From Streptomyces xanthophaeus (lineage in GTDB: Bacteria; Actinomycetota; Actinomycetes; Streptomycetales; Streptomycetaceae): a stretch of 64,000 nucleotides of DNA. The translations under genes and the position numbers were made by a program. Shown here in pieces: positions 15,495 through 24,423 of the stretch; the first letter of the stretch is position 1, and each line of letters opens with the position of its first letter. The stretch is taken from positions 7,355,001 through 7,419,000 of the forward strand of contig NZ_CP076543.1 of NCBI RefSeq assembly GCF_030440515.1, in the 5' to 3' direction. The notes under the pieces are model-generated. The model saw only the letters and a program-made list of their open reading frames with translations. It was not told where the DNA came from and did no database searches.

Positions 15495-15959
15495 TCAGAC
15501 GCCCTCTCCGCGCAGCCTGCGGCCGACCTCGCCCAGCCCGTCGGCGAGCGCGTCGAGCTGGGCGGGGGTGAGGACGTCGACGAGGATCTCCCGGACCGTC
15601 GCCACGTGTCCGGGGGCGGCCTCCTCCAGCTTGGCGCTGCCGGCGTCCGTGAGGACGGCGAAGACGCCGCGCACGTCGGAGGGGCAGCTGCGGCGGCGGA
15701 CCAGGCCGGCCTTCTCCATCTGGGTGACCTGGTAGGTCAGCCCGCTCTTGGAATTGATCAGCCCGTTGGCGAGCTCGGTCATCCTCAGCTCACGCCCGGG
15801 CGCCGCGGCGAGCCGTACGAGGATCTCGTACTGGGGGTGCGAGAGCCCGGCCTCGTCCTTGAGCTGTTGGTCGAGACGGCGGTTCACCAGGGCCGACGCG
15901 GCGAGGAACCCGCTCCAGGCGCGCATCTCGCGGTCGTCCAGCCATCTCGGTTCAGCCAT
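15495..15959 (-). CDS. MarR-family transcriptional regulator
   Basis: A 154-residue MarR protein of normal length. The wHTH reads LSHPQYEILVRLAAAPGRELRMTELANGLINSKSGLTYQVTQMEKAGLVRR, and the wing SCPSDVRGVFAVLTDAG. It is divergent from a DoxX gene; two near-identical palindromes in the gap are likely its operators, so it should repress both itself and doxX. Phenolic or oxidative ligands are common for such MarR/DoxX pairs but none is shown here. Confidence 0.93.
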   Translation of the reverse strand: MAEPRWLDDREMRAWSGFLAASALVNRRLDQQLKDEAGLSHPQYEILVRLAAAPGRELRMTELANGLINSKSGLTYQVTQMEKAGLVRRRSCPSDVRGVFAVLTDAGSAKLEEAAPGHVATVREILVDVLTPAQLDALADGLGEVGRRLRGEGV

Positions 15960-15977
15960 GGCCCCAGACTACACGGG

Positions 15978-16030
15978 TTGTTCCAATTTGAATCAATGGT
16001 TAGGGTCGGGGTAGCGGTTCGAATTTGAAC
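15978..16030. promoter_or_regulatory. Twin MarR-type operators
   Basis: Two related palindromes lie between marR and doxX: TTGTTCCAATTTGAATCAA (15978-15996) and GTTCGAATTTGAAC (16017-16030). They share the core TTCNAATTTGAA, with centres about 36 bp apart, and stand out as AT-rich. Each probably binds a MarR dimer, covering both promoters. Confidence 0.7.
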
Positions 16031-16080
16031 AACTCTCTCCTGCCTCCCCACGGGCCGCCCGACCGGAAGGACCCCCCCCG

Positions 16081-16644
16081 ATGACCAGCCCCTCCGTCAC
16101 CGCGACGAAGCCGCAGGCCGCCGCCCCGGCCGCACGCCCCGAGCCCTCCGCCCTCTCCACCCCGGGCCACGACACCGGCCTGCTCCTCCTGCGCCTGGTC
16201 CTCGGCCTGACCATGGCGGCGCACGGCTCGCAGAAGCTCTTCGGCTGGTTCGGCGGCGGCGGCATCAGCGGCACCGGCCAGTTCTTCACCGCCAGCGGCT
16301 ACCCCGCGGGCGATGCCATGGCGGTCCTCGCCGGCCTCACCGAGACCCTCGGCGGGCTCGGCCTCGCCCTCGGACTGCTCACCCCGCTCGCCGGGGCCGC
16401 CATCGTCGGCACCCTGATCAACGCGATCGCGGTCCACGGCGCCGGCGCCTTCTTCGCCCCGAAGGGCATCGAGTACGAGCTGCTCCTGACCGCGGGCGCC
16501 GCGGCCCTCGCCCTCACCGGCCCCGGACGGTACGCCGCCGACCGCTTCCTGCCCGTCCTGCGGAACCACCGCCTCGCGTACGGCGCCCTCGCCGTCACCC
16601 TCGGCGTGGTCCTCGCCGCCGTCCTCCTCCTCGTACGCGACTAG
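16081..16644 (+). CDS. DoxX-family membrane protein
   Basis: 187 residues with four transmembrane helices and the DoxX signature LLLRLVLGLTMAAHGSQKLFGWFGG. A 30-residue Ala/Pro-rich N-terminal extension precedes the first helix. Actinobacterial DoxX proteins are linked to redox and sulfur homeostasis in some species, but the role here is inferred only from family. Expression is probably controlled by the divergent MarR protein. ATG 16081 follows a GGAAGGA site. Confidence 0.9.
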   Translation: MTSPSVTATKPQAAAPAARPEPSALSTPGHDTGLLLLRLVLGLTMAAHGSQKLFGWFGGGGISGTGQFFTASGYPAGDAMAVLAGLTETLGGLGLALGLLTPLAGAAIVGTLINAIAVHGAGAFFAPKGIEYELLLTAGAAALALTGPGRYAADRFLPVLRNHRLAYGALAVTLGVVLAAVLLLVRD

Positions 16645-16672
16645 CACCCCCCGGAACGACGACGGGCCGGTG

Positions 16673-16707
16673 GACGCCGGGCGGGCCGCTACGGCCCGCC
16701 CGGCGTC
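16673..16707 (+). terminator. Hairpin terminator after doxX
   Basis: Perfect 15-bp inverted repeat (16673-16687 and 16693-16707) with a 5-nt loop, 28 bp after the doxX stop. Confidence 0.8.
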
Positions 16708-16756
16708 GGCGTATTCCGACCGGCCATACGGATTTGCGCCAACTCTCTTTGACTTC

Positions 16757-16781
16757 AGGTGAGTTATTGCTGTGCTCACCT
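16757..16781. promoter_or_regulatory. Inverted repeat in the oxidase promoter
   Basis: AGGTGAG and CTCACCT form a perfect inverted repeat with an 11-bp spacer, 40 bp upstream of the oxidase TTG start, next to a TTGACT that could be a -35 element (16749-16754). It is a candidate operator; the regulator is unknown. Confidence 0.4.
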
Positions 16782-16821
16782 ATGTTCTACGGGGCACATC
16801 AGTTCGCCCCAGGAGGTCAGA

Positions 16822-19377
16822 TTGCAGTCCAGGCGCTTCCTCGCCTTTCACCGCGCGATACGCCGTTCCCATCTGCTCATCGCTCTCGGCCTCGGCTCCC
16901 TGCTGATCGGTCTGACCCCGTGGTTCGTGGTCACGAGCACCGCAGCGGCCGGCCGCGCACCGGCGCCCCGTCCCGCGCCCGTGCCCTTCGACCAGCAGAC
17001 GGCGAAACAGTCGCCGCACCACGGCATCGTCCCCGCGAACGCGATGGAGCCGACGGCTCCGATCCTCGACCGGACCGGATGGACGGCCACGGCGAGCGAC
17101 CAGGAGACCGGCGCCGAGAACGGCCGCGCGGCCAACGTCCTCGACGGGAACACCGCCACCATCTGGCACAGCAAGTACGCGCCCACCCCCACCCCGCTGC
17201 CGCACGTCATCACCGTCGACATGCACCGCACGGCGGTCGTCTCCGCCCTCGTCTACCGTCCCCGCACCGACGGGCCCAACGGGCGCGTCGGTGAGTACAG
17301 CATCAGCCTCAGCGGCGACGGACTGAACTGGGCGACCCCGGTCGCCACCGGCACGCTCGCGGACGACGTCAGCCCCAAGACCCTCGGATTCGCCCCCCAG
17401 GGCGCCCGGTTCGTCCGGCTCACCGCGCTCAGCGAGGCGGGCAACCGCGGATCCTGGTCCTCCGCCGCCGAGATCGACCTGCTGGGCGACCCCGGAACCC
17501 CGGCCGCCACCATCGACCTGTCCCGCGCCGGATGGACGGCCACGGCGAGCGACGAGGAGACCGGCGCCGAGAACGGACGCGCGGCCAACGTCCTCGACGG
17601 CAAGGACAACACCCTCTGGCACAGCAAGTACGCCCCCACCCCCACCCCGCTTCCGCACAGCATCACCATCGACATGCACCGCACCGAGGTCGTCTCCGCC
17701 CTCGTCTACCATCCCCGCTCCACAGGGCCCAACGGGCGCGTGGGCGCCTACTCCGTCGCCACCAGCACCGACGGCGTCACCTTCGGCACACCGGTGGCCT
17801 CCGGCACCTGGCGGGACGACGACACCGTCAAGACCGCCACCTTCACCCGCGCCGCGTCGGCCCGCTTCGTCCGGCTGACCGCGACCAGCGAGGCCGGCGG
17901 CCGCGGACAGTGGACCTCCGCCGGTGAGATCCGCCTGAGCGGTCCCTCCAGCCCGGCCGTCCACGGCTCCTGGGGCCGGATCACCGGCTTCCCGCTGGTG
18001 CCGGTGGCCACCGCCGCCCTGCCCGGCGACAAGCTGCTGGCCTGGTCCGCGTACGCCGTCGACCGCTTCGGCGGCAGCAACGGCTACACGCAGACCGCGA
18101 TCCTGGACCTGAAGACGGGCAAGGTCACCCAGCGCCGCATCGACAACACCGGACACGACATGTTCTGTCCCGGCATAGCCATGCTCGCCGACGGCCGGGT
18201 GCTGGTCACCGGCGGCAGCAACGCGGAGAAGGCGAGCATCTACGACCCGGCCACCGACAACTGGTCCGCCACCACGAGCATGAACATCGCCCGCGGCTAC
18301 CAGGCCATGACCCTGCTCTCCACCGGCGAGGCCTTCGTCCTCGGCGGCTCCTGGAGCGGATCCACGGGCACCGACAAGGCCGGAGAAGTCTGGTCCCCGG
18401 CCACCAGCACCTGGCGCAGCCTGCCCGGAGTCCCCGCCGCCCCGGCGCTCACGGCCGACCCGGCCGGACCCTACCGCGCCGACAACCACATGTGGCTGCA
18501 CGCCACTTCGGGTGGCAAGGTGCTGCAACTGGGCCCGAGCAAGCAGATGAACTGGATCTCCACCAGCGGGCAGGGCAGCATCACCGCCGCCGGCACCCGG
18601 GCCGACAGCCAGGACGCCATGACCGGCAACGCCGTCGCCTACGACATCGGCAAACTGCTCACCCTGGGCGGCTCGCCCGCCTACCAGGACACCCCGGCCA
18701 CCCAGCGCGCCTACACCGTGGGCATCTCGGGCAGCCAGGTCCAGGCCGCCCGCACGGGTGACATGGAGCATGCCCGCGCCTTCAGCAACAGCGTGGTCCT
18801 GCCCGACGGCAAGGTGGCCGTCTTCGGCGGTCAGGCCTATCCGGTGCCCTTCAGCGACGCCACCTCCGTCCTGACCCCCGAACTGTGGGACCCGGCGACC
18901 GGCGCCTTCACCCCGCTCGCCACCATGGCCGTTCCGCGCAACTACCACAGCGTGGCCAACCTGCTGCCCGACGGACGGATCTTCTCCGGCGGCGGCGGTC
19001 TGTGCGGCGACTGCGCGACCAACCACGCCGACGGGGCGATCTTCACCCCGCCGTACCTGCTCAACGCGGACGGAACCCCGAAGCCGCGTCCCGCCATCAC
19101 CGCGGGCGTGCCCCCCAGGGCGGCCCCGGGCGCCTCGCTCACGGTCAGCACCCAGGGCCCGGTGGCGTCCTTCGTCCTGATGCGGGCCGCCGCCGCGACC
19201 CACTCCACCGACAACGACCAGCGCCGGGTCCCCGTGGTGTCCACCGCGGCCGGAGGCGGCACGTACACGGTGTCGATACCCGCCGACACCGGTGTGGTCC
19301 TGCCGGGGACCTACATGCTCTTCGCCCTCGACGCCCAGGGCGTACCGAGCATCGGTCAGTTCGTCACGATCTCCTGA
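16822..19377 (+). CDS. GlxA/galactose-oxidase-like radical copper oxidase with two discoidin domains
   Basis: 851 residues, starting at TTG 16822 with AGGAGG five bases upstream. A signal/anchor helix (LLIALGLGSLLIGLTPWFVV) is followed by two F5/8-type C domains (about 85-225 and 236-376, a near-identical duplication of 151 codons), then a kelch-type galactose oxidase domain and a DUF1929-like end. Copper-radical residues are all visible: C449 and Y493 (candidate thioether pair), Y708-H709 in NYHS, and H794 in THSTDND. GlxA of Streptomyces helps build a glycan at hyphal tips, but that protein lacks this discoidin pair, so a different carbohydrate target is possible. Confidence 0.9.
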   Translation: MQSRRFLAFHRAIRRSHLLIALGLGSLLIGLTPWFVVTSTAAAGRAPAPRPAPVPFDQQTAKQSPHHGIVPANAMEPTAPILDRTGWTATASDQETGAENGRAANVLDGNTATIWHSKYAPTPTPLPHVITVDMHRTAVVSALVYRPRTDGPNGRVGEYSISLSGDGLNWATPVATGTLADDVSPKTLGFAPQGARFVRLTALSEAGNRGSWSSAAEIDLLGDPGTPAATIDLSRAGWTATASDEETGAENGRAANVLDGKDNTLWHSKYAPTPTPLPHSITIDMHRTEVVSALVYHPRSTGPNGRVGAYSVATSTDGVTFGTPVASGTWRDDDTVKTATFTRAASARFVRLTATSEAGGRGQWTSAGEIRLSGPSSPAVHGSWGRITGFPLVPVATAALPGDKLLAWSAYAVDRFGGSNGYTQTAILDLKTGKVTQRRIDNTGHDMFCPGIAMLADGRVLVTGGSNAEKASIYDPATDNWSATTSMNIARGYQAMTLLSTGEAFVLGGSWSGSTGTDKAGEVWSPATSTWRSLPGVPAAPALTADPAGPYRADNHMWLHATSGGKVLQLGPSKQMNWISTSGQGSITAAGTRADSQDAMTGNAVAYDIGKLLTLGGSPAYQDTPATQRAYTVGISGSQVQAARTGDMEHARAFSNSVVLPDGKVAVFGGQAYPVPFSDATSVLTPELWDPATGAFTPLATMAVPRNYHSVANLLPDGRIFSGGGGLCGDCATNHADGAIFTPPYLLNADGTPKPRPAITAGVPPRAAPGASLTVSTQGPVASFVLMRAAAATHSTDNDQRRVPVVSTAAGGGTYTVSIPADTGVVLPGTYMLFALDAQGVPSIGQFVTIS

Positions 19378-19396
19378 CCCCGACCCCATGAGCGAT

Positions 19397-19426
19397 GTCC
19401 GGGGCCTGAGCTGATTGGCCCCGGAC
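19397..19426 (+). terminator. Hairpin between oxidase and GH15 genes
   Basis: Perfect 10-bp inverted repeat (19397-19406 and 19417-19426) with a 10-nt loop, 19 bp after the oxidase stop and 21 bp before the GH15 start. Likely an attenuator or terminator separating the two genes. Confidence 0.6.
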
Positions 19427-19447
19427 AATCAGGGGAATAGCGCACAA

Positions 19448-21232
19448 ATGACACAACCCATCGAAGACTACGCACTCATCGGCGACCTGATGACCACCGC
19501 ACTGGTCGGCCGCGACGGGTCCATCGACTGGCTGTGCCTGCCGCGCTTCGACTCGGCGGCCTGCTTCGCCAAACTCCTCGGCGAGGAGGAGAACGGCCAC
19601 TGGCGCATCGCGCCGCTCGACGCCGCCGTCGGCGAGCCCTGCACCCGACGCGCCTACGCCGACGGCTCGCTGATCCTGGAATCGTACTGGGAGACCGAAA
19701 CCGGGACCGTCAAGGTCACCGACTTCATGCCCCAGCGCGAGGTCGCCCCCGACGTCATCCGCATCGTCGAGGGCATCAGCGGCACGGTCAGGATGCGCAG
19801 CACCCTGCGCCTGCGCTTCGACTACGGCCACGTCGTGCCCTGGGTGCGCCGCAGCGACGGCGACCGGGTCGCCATCGCCGGGCCCGACTCCGCCTGGTTC
19901 CGCAGCGAACCCCCCGTCCGCACCTGGGGCGAGGCGAACAGCACCTGCTCCCAGTTCCCGGTCACCGCCGGCCGCCGCGTCGCCTTCGTCCTGACCTGGC
20001 ACCCCTCGCACCGGCCGCGCCCCGAGCCCTGCGACCCCTTCGACGCGCTGGAGCAGAGCCTCGCCGACTGGCGGGAATGGACCGCGCAATGCCGCTACGA
20101 GGGCCCCTACCAGGAGGCGGTCACCCGCTCCCTGATCACCCTCAAGGCCCTCACCTACGCCCCGACCGGCGGCATCGCCGCCGCGGCCACCACCTCCCTC
20201 CCCGAAGAGCTCGGCGGCGTCCGGAACTGGGACTACCGCTACTGCTGGCTCCGGGACTCCACCCTGACCCTCGGCTCGCTCCTGTCCACCGGCTTCCTCG
20301 ACGAGGCCCGCGCCTGGCGCGAGTGGCTGCTGCGCGCGGTCGCGGGCGACCCCGCCGACCTCCAGATCATGTACGGGATCGCCGGCGAGCGGCGGATCCC
20401 CGAGAGCGAACTGCCCTGGCTGCGCGGCTACGCCTCCTCCGCCCCGGTCCGCGTCGGGAACGCCGCCGTCGACCAGCTCCAGCTGGACGTGTACGGAGAG
20501 GTCATCGACTCCCTCTACCTGGCCCGGTCGGCCGGCCTGCCCTCCGAACGCCACGCCTGGCGGATCCAGCTCGCGCTGCTCGACTTCCTCGAACGCAACT
20601 GGCACCGGCCCGACGAGGGCCTGTGGGAGGTCCGGGGCCCCCGCCGCCACTTCGTGCACTCCAAGGTGATGGCATGGGTCGCGGCCGACCGGGCCGTACG
20701 CACCCTGGAGAGCGACCCGTCCCTGGACGGCGACGTGGAACGCTGGCGGGCCATGCGCGACGAGGTGCACCGCGATGTGTGCGCCAACGGCTACGACCCC
20801 GAACGGGGCACCTTCACCCAGTACTACGGCTCCGCCGAGCTCGACGCGGCGACCCTGCTCATCCCCAGGGTCGGATTCCTGCCGCCCGACGACCCGCGGG
20901 TCGTCGGCACGGTCGACGCCGTGCGCGCCGAACTCGGCAGCAGCGGACTGGTCCGCCGCTACAGCACCGCGGGCTCCACCGTCGACGGGCTGCCCGGGGA
21001 CGAAGGGGCCTTCCTGGCCTGCTCGTTCTGGCTGACCGACGCCCTGCACATGACGGGCCGGCCGGAGGAGGCCCGCGCCCTGTTCGAGCGGCTGCTGTCC
21101 GTACGCAACGACGTGGGCCTGCTCGCGGAGGAGTACGACCCCCTCGCCGGACGCCAACTCGGCAACTTCCCGCAGGCGTTCAGCCACGTCGGCCTGGTGA
21201 ACACCGCGCTCACCCTCGCGAGCCCGGCCTGA
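19448..21232 (+). CDS. GH15 glycoside hydrolase (glucoamylase/trehalase type)
   Basis: A 594-residue cytosolic protein of the glucoamylase/acid-trehalase family. The start MTQPIEDYALIGDLMTTALVGRDGSIDWLCLPRFDS is the conserved beta-sandwich domain; the (alpha/alpha)6 barrel follows with GGVRNWDYRYCWLRD. Catalytic glutamates are expected at E394 in GLWEVRG and E519 in GDEGAFLACSFW. Mycobacterial GH15 trehalases have this architecture, so trehalose or maltose-type substrates are both possible. There is no signal peptide. ATG 19448 chosen because the family starts here. Confidence 0.9.
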   Translation: MTQPIEDYALIGDLMTTALVGRDGSIDWLCLPRFDSAACFAKLLGEEENGHWRIAPLDAAVGEPCTRRAYADGSLILESYWETETGTVKVTDFMPQREVAPDVIRIVEGISGTVRMRSTLRLRFDYGHVVPWVRRSDGDRVAIAGPDSAWFRSEPPVRTWGEANSTCSQFPVTAGRRVAFVLTWHPSHRPRPEPCDPFDALEQSLADWREWTAQCRYEGPYQEAVTRSLITLKALTYAPTGGIAAAATTSLPEELGGVRNWDYRYCWLRDSTLTLGSLLSTGFLDEARAWREWLLRAVAGDPADLQIMYGIAGERRIPESELPWLRGYASSAPVRVGNAAVDQLQLDVYGEVIDSLYLARSAGLPSERHAWRIQLALLDFLERNWHRPDEGLWEVRGPRRHFVHSKVMAWVAADRAVRTLESDPSLDGDVERWRAMRDEVHRDVCANGYDPERGTFTQYYGSAELDAATLLIPRVGFLPPDDPRVVGTVDAVRAELGSSGLVRRYSTAGSTVDGLPGDEGAFLACSFWLTDALHMTGRPEEARALFERLLSVRNDVGLLAEEYDPLAGRQLGNFPQAFSHVGLVNTALTLASPA

Positions 21233-21244
21233 CCGCACGACGCC

Positions 21245-23464
21245 CTACGGGTCCCCGCCGGTACGGGAGGCCAGCAGCAGGGCGATGTCGTCCGGCCGGT
21301 CGGCGGTGTTGCCCGCCTCGCTGATCAGCCGGTCGGCGGCCTCGGTCAGCGGGGACGGCCGGGCCGCCTCCAGGGACTTCCGCAGCCGCTCCACCCCGAC
21401 GTCGATGTCGAGGCCCGGCTTCTCCACCAGCCCGTCCGTGTACAGGGCGAGGACGGAGCCCGTCGTCAGCCGCAGCTCCGTGAGCGGGTACGAGGCCTCC
21501 GGGTCGATGCCGAGCACCACCCCGCCCGCCAGGTCCAGCACCTCGGTCCGGCCGTCCGGGTGGCGCAGCAGCGGCTGCGGATGCCCGGCCCGGGCGGCCG
21601 TCACGGAGCCCGACGCCGGGTCGAGCAGCATGTAGCAGCAGCTCGCGAACTGGCCCGGATCCAGGTCGATGAGCAGCTGGTTGGTGCCGCTCACCACCTG
21701 CTCCGGGGTGCTGCCGCTGAGCGCGAACGCCCGTACCGCGCTGCGCAGCTGGCCCATGGTCGCCGCGGCCGCCACACCGTGGCCCTGGACGTCCCCGATG
21801 ACCAGGGCCAGCAGGCCGGCGCCCGTCTCGACGACGTCGTACCAGTCGCCGCCGACGTCCATGCCCAGGGTGCCGGGGAGGTAGCGGCCGACGGTGTCCA
21901 CGTGCTCGCGCACGGGCAGCCGGTGCGGCAGCAGGGCCGACTGCAGACCGCGGGCGAGCTCCACCTCGCTGTCGTAGCGCCGGGCCCGCGCGAGCGCCTG
22001 CGCGATCAGACCAGCCAGCGCCGTGAGCACCGTACGCTCCTCCGCGCTGAAGCCGCGGGGCGAGTCGAAGCCGAGGATGCACGAGCCGACCGGCCGGCCG
22101 GAGGCGATCAGCGGCAGGAAGGCGCGGGCGCCGACATCGGCGTCCAGCGGAATGCCCGGATAGGCGGCGGCCAGGTGCTGCATCGACTCGAAGAACATCG
22201 GCCGGCCCGTGGTCAGCGTCTCCACGCCCGGCAGCCGGACGTCGAGGGAGACCCCGTCGAAGCGGTTGAGGAAGCCCTGCGGGAAACCGGTCTCCCAGGC
22301 CAGATACAGATGGCGCTCGTCCAGCAGGTAGATCGCCAGCTGGCGGCCGCCGAAGGCCGGCAGCAGCTCCTCGGTGACCACCGCCGACACCTGCCGGGCC
22401 GTGACCGCCTCGGTCAGCGCGATGGCGAGGGCCACCGGCCGGTACAGCGCCGAAGCCTCGTCGGCGGACACGCCCGGGTCCGCGTACGTGTCCACATCGG
22501 CGCCCATGCCGGAGGCCATGCCGGAGTTCACGTCCGCGACCGGGTCCGGCCGGGCCCGTGACTGGGGCGCGTAGGCCGGTTTCGCGGAGGTACCCAGCGT
22601 CAGGGTCACGCCGTCGGCCGCCGGGTACAGGTCCACCGACAGCCACTGCCCGGGCGCGTGCCGGCCGCGCCGGGCGGGGAAGTGCACCGGCTCGCCGGAC
22701 ATGAAGCCGGCCCGGAAGTGGTCCTCGTAGGCCGGATGCCCGAGCCACGGCAGCGCCTCCCACAGCAGCCGTCCCCGCAGCTGGGGCCCGTCGAGGCCGA
22801 GCAGCTCCTCCGCCGCGGTGTTCACGTAGCCGATCCGGCCCTCCCGGTCCAGGGAGAGCACGGCCTGCGCGAGCCGGTCCGCGGCCCTGCGGGCGCCCTC
22901 GGCACCGGCCTCGGGCGGTGGCGCCGGCACGCCCACCGGGTCGCCCTCCCACAGCGTCCGCGAGCCGGCCGCCGCGAGTGCGGCGAGGTCGGCGGCCAGC
23001 AGTTCCGCGGACCGTCGCATCCGTTCGCGGTCCGCGGTCCCGACCGGGATCCCCGGGGTCGCCTCGCGCAGCACCACCAACACGCCGAACCGTTCCGTCC
23101 CGGCGGTCACCGGCTCGTACAGCGAGCCGAAGGGGAACGGCAGCCCGGCCATCAGCTGCGGGAAGCGGCTCATCGCCGACTCCGCGTCGGGCAGGTGCAC
23201 GGCCCGCCCGGAACGGTAGGCCTCGGCGATCGGATACGGGCGGTTCACCTGCATCCGCCACCAGGGCCGGAACAGCTGCAGCGGCAGCCCGGTGAACACG
23301 GCCATCAGGAGCAGCCCGGCCGTGGGCGAGCGCAGGTAGACGCCGGCCGCGAACCCACCGACGGCCTCCATCGCGTTCACGACGGCCCGTGCGAGCACCT
23401 GGGCCGTCGCATCAGGGGCATCCGTGGTGTCGGGCGCGGCGCCGGCGCCGTCCGCTCTCGCCAT
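21245..23464 (-). CDS. GAF-PAS-GAF SpoIIE/PP2C phosphatase
   Basis: 739 residues. Domain order: GAF-like (about 20-165), PAS (about 190-310, with YVNTAAEELLGLDG), second GAF (about 355-510) and a SpoIIE-type PP2C domain (about 525-739). Metal-binding motifs are intact: DVGGDWYDVV, GDVQGHGVAAAATM, YTDGLVE and DDIALLL. Such proteins are numerous in Streptomyces and dephosphorylate anti-anti-sigma factors in response to signals sensed by PAS/GAF. No transmembrane part is convincing. It is convergent with the GH15 gene, 12 bp apart. Confidence 0.92.
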   Translation of the reverse strand: MARADGAGAAPDTTDAPDATAQVLARAVVNAMEAVGGFAAGVYLRSPTAGLLLMAVFTGLPLQLFRPWWRMQVNRPYPIAEAYRSGRAVHLPDAESAMSRFPQLMAGLPFPFGSLYEPVTAGTERFGVLVVLREATPGIPVGTADRERMRRSAELLAADLAALAAAGSRTLWEGDPVGVPAPPPEAGAEGARRAADRLAQAVLSLDREGRIGYVNTAAEELLGLDGPQLRGRLLWEALPWLGHPAYEDHFRAGFMSGEPVHFPARRGRHAPGQWLSVDLYPAADGVTLTLGTSAKPAYAPQSRARPDPVADVNSGMASGMGADVDTYADPGVSADEASALYRPVALAIALTEAVTARQVSAVVTEELLPAFGGRQLAIYLLDERHLYLAWETGFPQGFLNRFDGVSLDVRLPGVETLTTGRPMFFESMQHLAAAYPGIPLDADVGARAFLPLIASGRPVGSCILGFDSPRGFSAEERTVLTALAGLIAQALARARRYDSEVELARGLQSALLPHRLPVREHVDTVGRYLPGTLGMDVGGDWYDVVETGAGLLALVIGDVQGHGVAAAATMGQLRSAVRAFALSGSTPEQVVSGTNQLLIDLDPGQFASCCYMLLDPASGSVTAARAGHPQPLLRHPDGRTEVLDLAGGVVLGIDPEASYPLTELRLTTGSVLALYTDGLVEKPGLDIDVGVERLRKSLEAARPSPLTEAADRLISEAGNTADRPDDIALLLASRTGGDP

Positions 23465-23650
23465 CACACAGCCAGGATGCGCCTTCCGCGGCGGCCCCTG
23501 CATCCTGGCTGGTCGCGGCCGTCCCCGGCCGATAGGCCGACCGCTTCCCTCGTCCGGGGGACGCCCGGGTGTGCGGACCGCCCCCCGGACGGCACCGCGG
23601 GGCACGATACGCAGGCGTCCCACCCCCGGCAGGCCCCCGGAAGGCAGAGC

Positions 23651-24388
23651 ATGCGGTTCCAGTACGACACCATCGGCGAGCGCTACGCGGAGTCCACGAG
23701 CACGGCAGCCTTCTCCGCGGCCGACACCTACACCCTGCACGGAGCCCTCGACGCCCTCGGCGGGGTGCGCGGGCTCGACGCCCTCGACCTGGCCTGCGGA
23801 TACGGATACAACACCCGGCTGCTGGCCCGCGGCGGTGCCCGGCGGACGGTGGGCGTCGACGTCTCGGAGGAGATGATCCGGCTGGCCCGCGCGCACGAGG
23901 CGACCAAGGACCGGACGGACGTCGAGTACCACGTGGCCGACGCCGCCGGCCTGCCGCACCTGGGCCCCTTCGACCTCGCGACCGCCGCGTACGTCTTCAG
24001 CTACGCGCCCGACCGCAGGTCCCTGCACGCGATGTTCCGGTCCGTCCGCGCCAATCTGCGGGCGGGCGGGCGGCTGCTCGCCATCGTCCCCAACGCGGGG
24101 GCGTTCCCGCGGGTGGACTGGTCGCCGTACGGGGTGCGCATCCTCGACCGGGTCCCGGACGGCGACGCGCCGCTGCTCAAGGCGCATTTCCTGACCGAGC
24201 CGCCGGTGCCCTTCGAATTCCGCGAATGGGCCCACGCCGACCTCGCCGAGGCCGCCGTCGAAGCGGGTTTCGTCACCGTCGGCTGGCAGCCGAACCGGAC
24301 CCCGCCGGCCGACGCCGTACGCGACGAGGCGTACTGGACGGCGTACCGCGCCTGGCCGATCAGCTCCCTGATGACCTGCACGGCGTAG
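23651..24388 (+). CDS. Class I SAM-dependent methyltransferase
   Basis: A 245-residue methyltransferase. Motif I is LDALDLACGYGYNTRLLA, the acidic residue after beta 2 is in VGVDVSEEMI, and motif II-III region is VADAAGLPHLGPFDLATAAYVF. The order fits the Methyltransf_11/25 group of small-molecule enzymes. ATG 23651 is in frame after a weak GGAAGG site. It is divergent from the SpoIIE phosphatase and convergent with an esterase, so context gives no substrate. Confidence 0.88.
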   Translation: MRFQYDTIGERYAESTSTAAFSAADTYTLHGALDALGGVRGLDALDLACGYGYNTRLLARGGARRTVGVDVSEEMIRLARAHEATKDRTDVEYHVADAAGLPHLGPFDLATAAYVFSYAPDRRSLHAMFRSVRANLRAGGRLLAIVPNAGAFPRVDWSPYGVRILDRVPDGDAPLLKAHFLTEPPVPFEFREWAHADLAEAAVEAGFVTVGWQPNRTPPADAVRDEAYWTAYRAWPISSLMTCTA

Positions 24389-24423
24389 ACGGCCGTCAGC
24401 GATCCGCCGTCACCGCCGTGCCC

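Noticed and set aside
16780..19428. 882-aa antisense ORF opposite the copper oxidase
   Set aside because: Gly/Val-rich shadow; the plus strand has all catalytic residues of the oxidase.
21560..22561. 333-aa plus-strand ORF opposite the SpoIIE phosphatase
   Set aside because: No motif, and codon bias favours the minus-strand phosphatase with intact PP2C residues.
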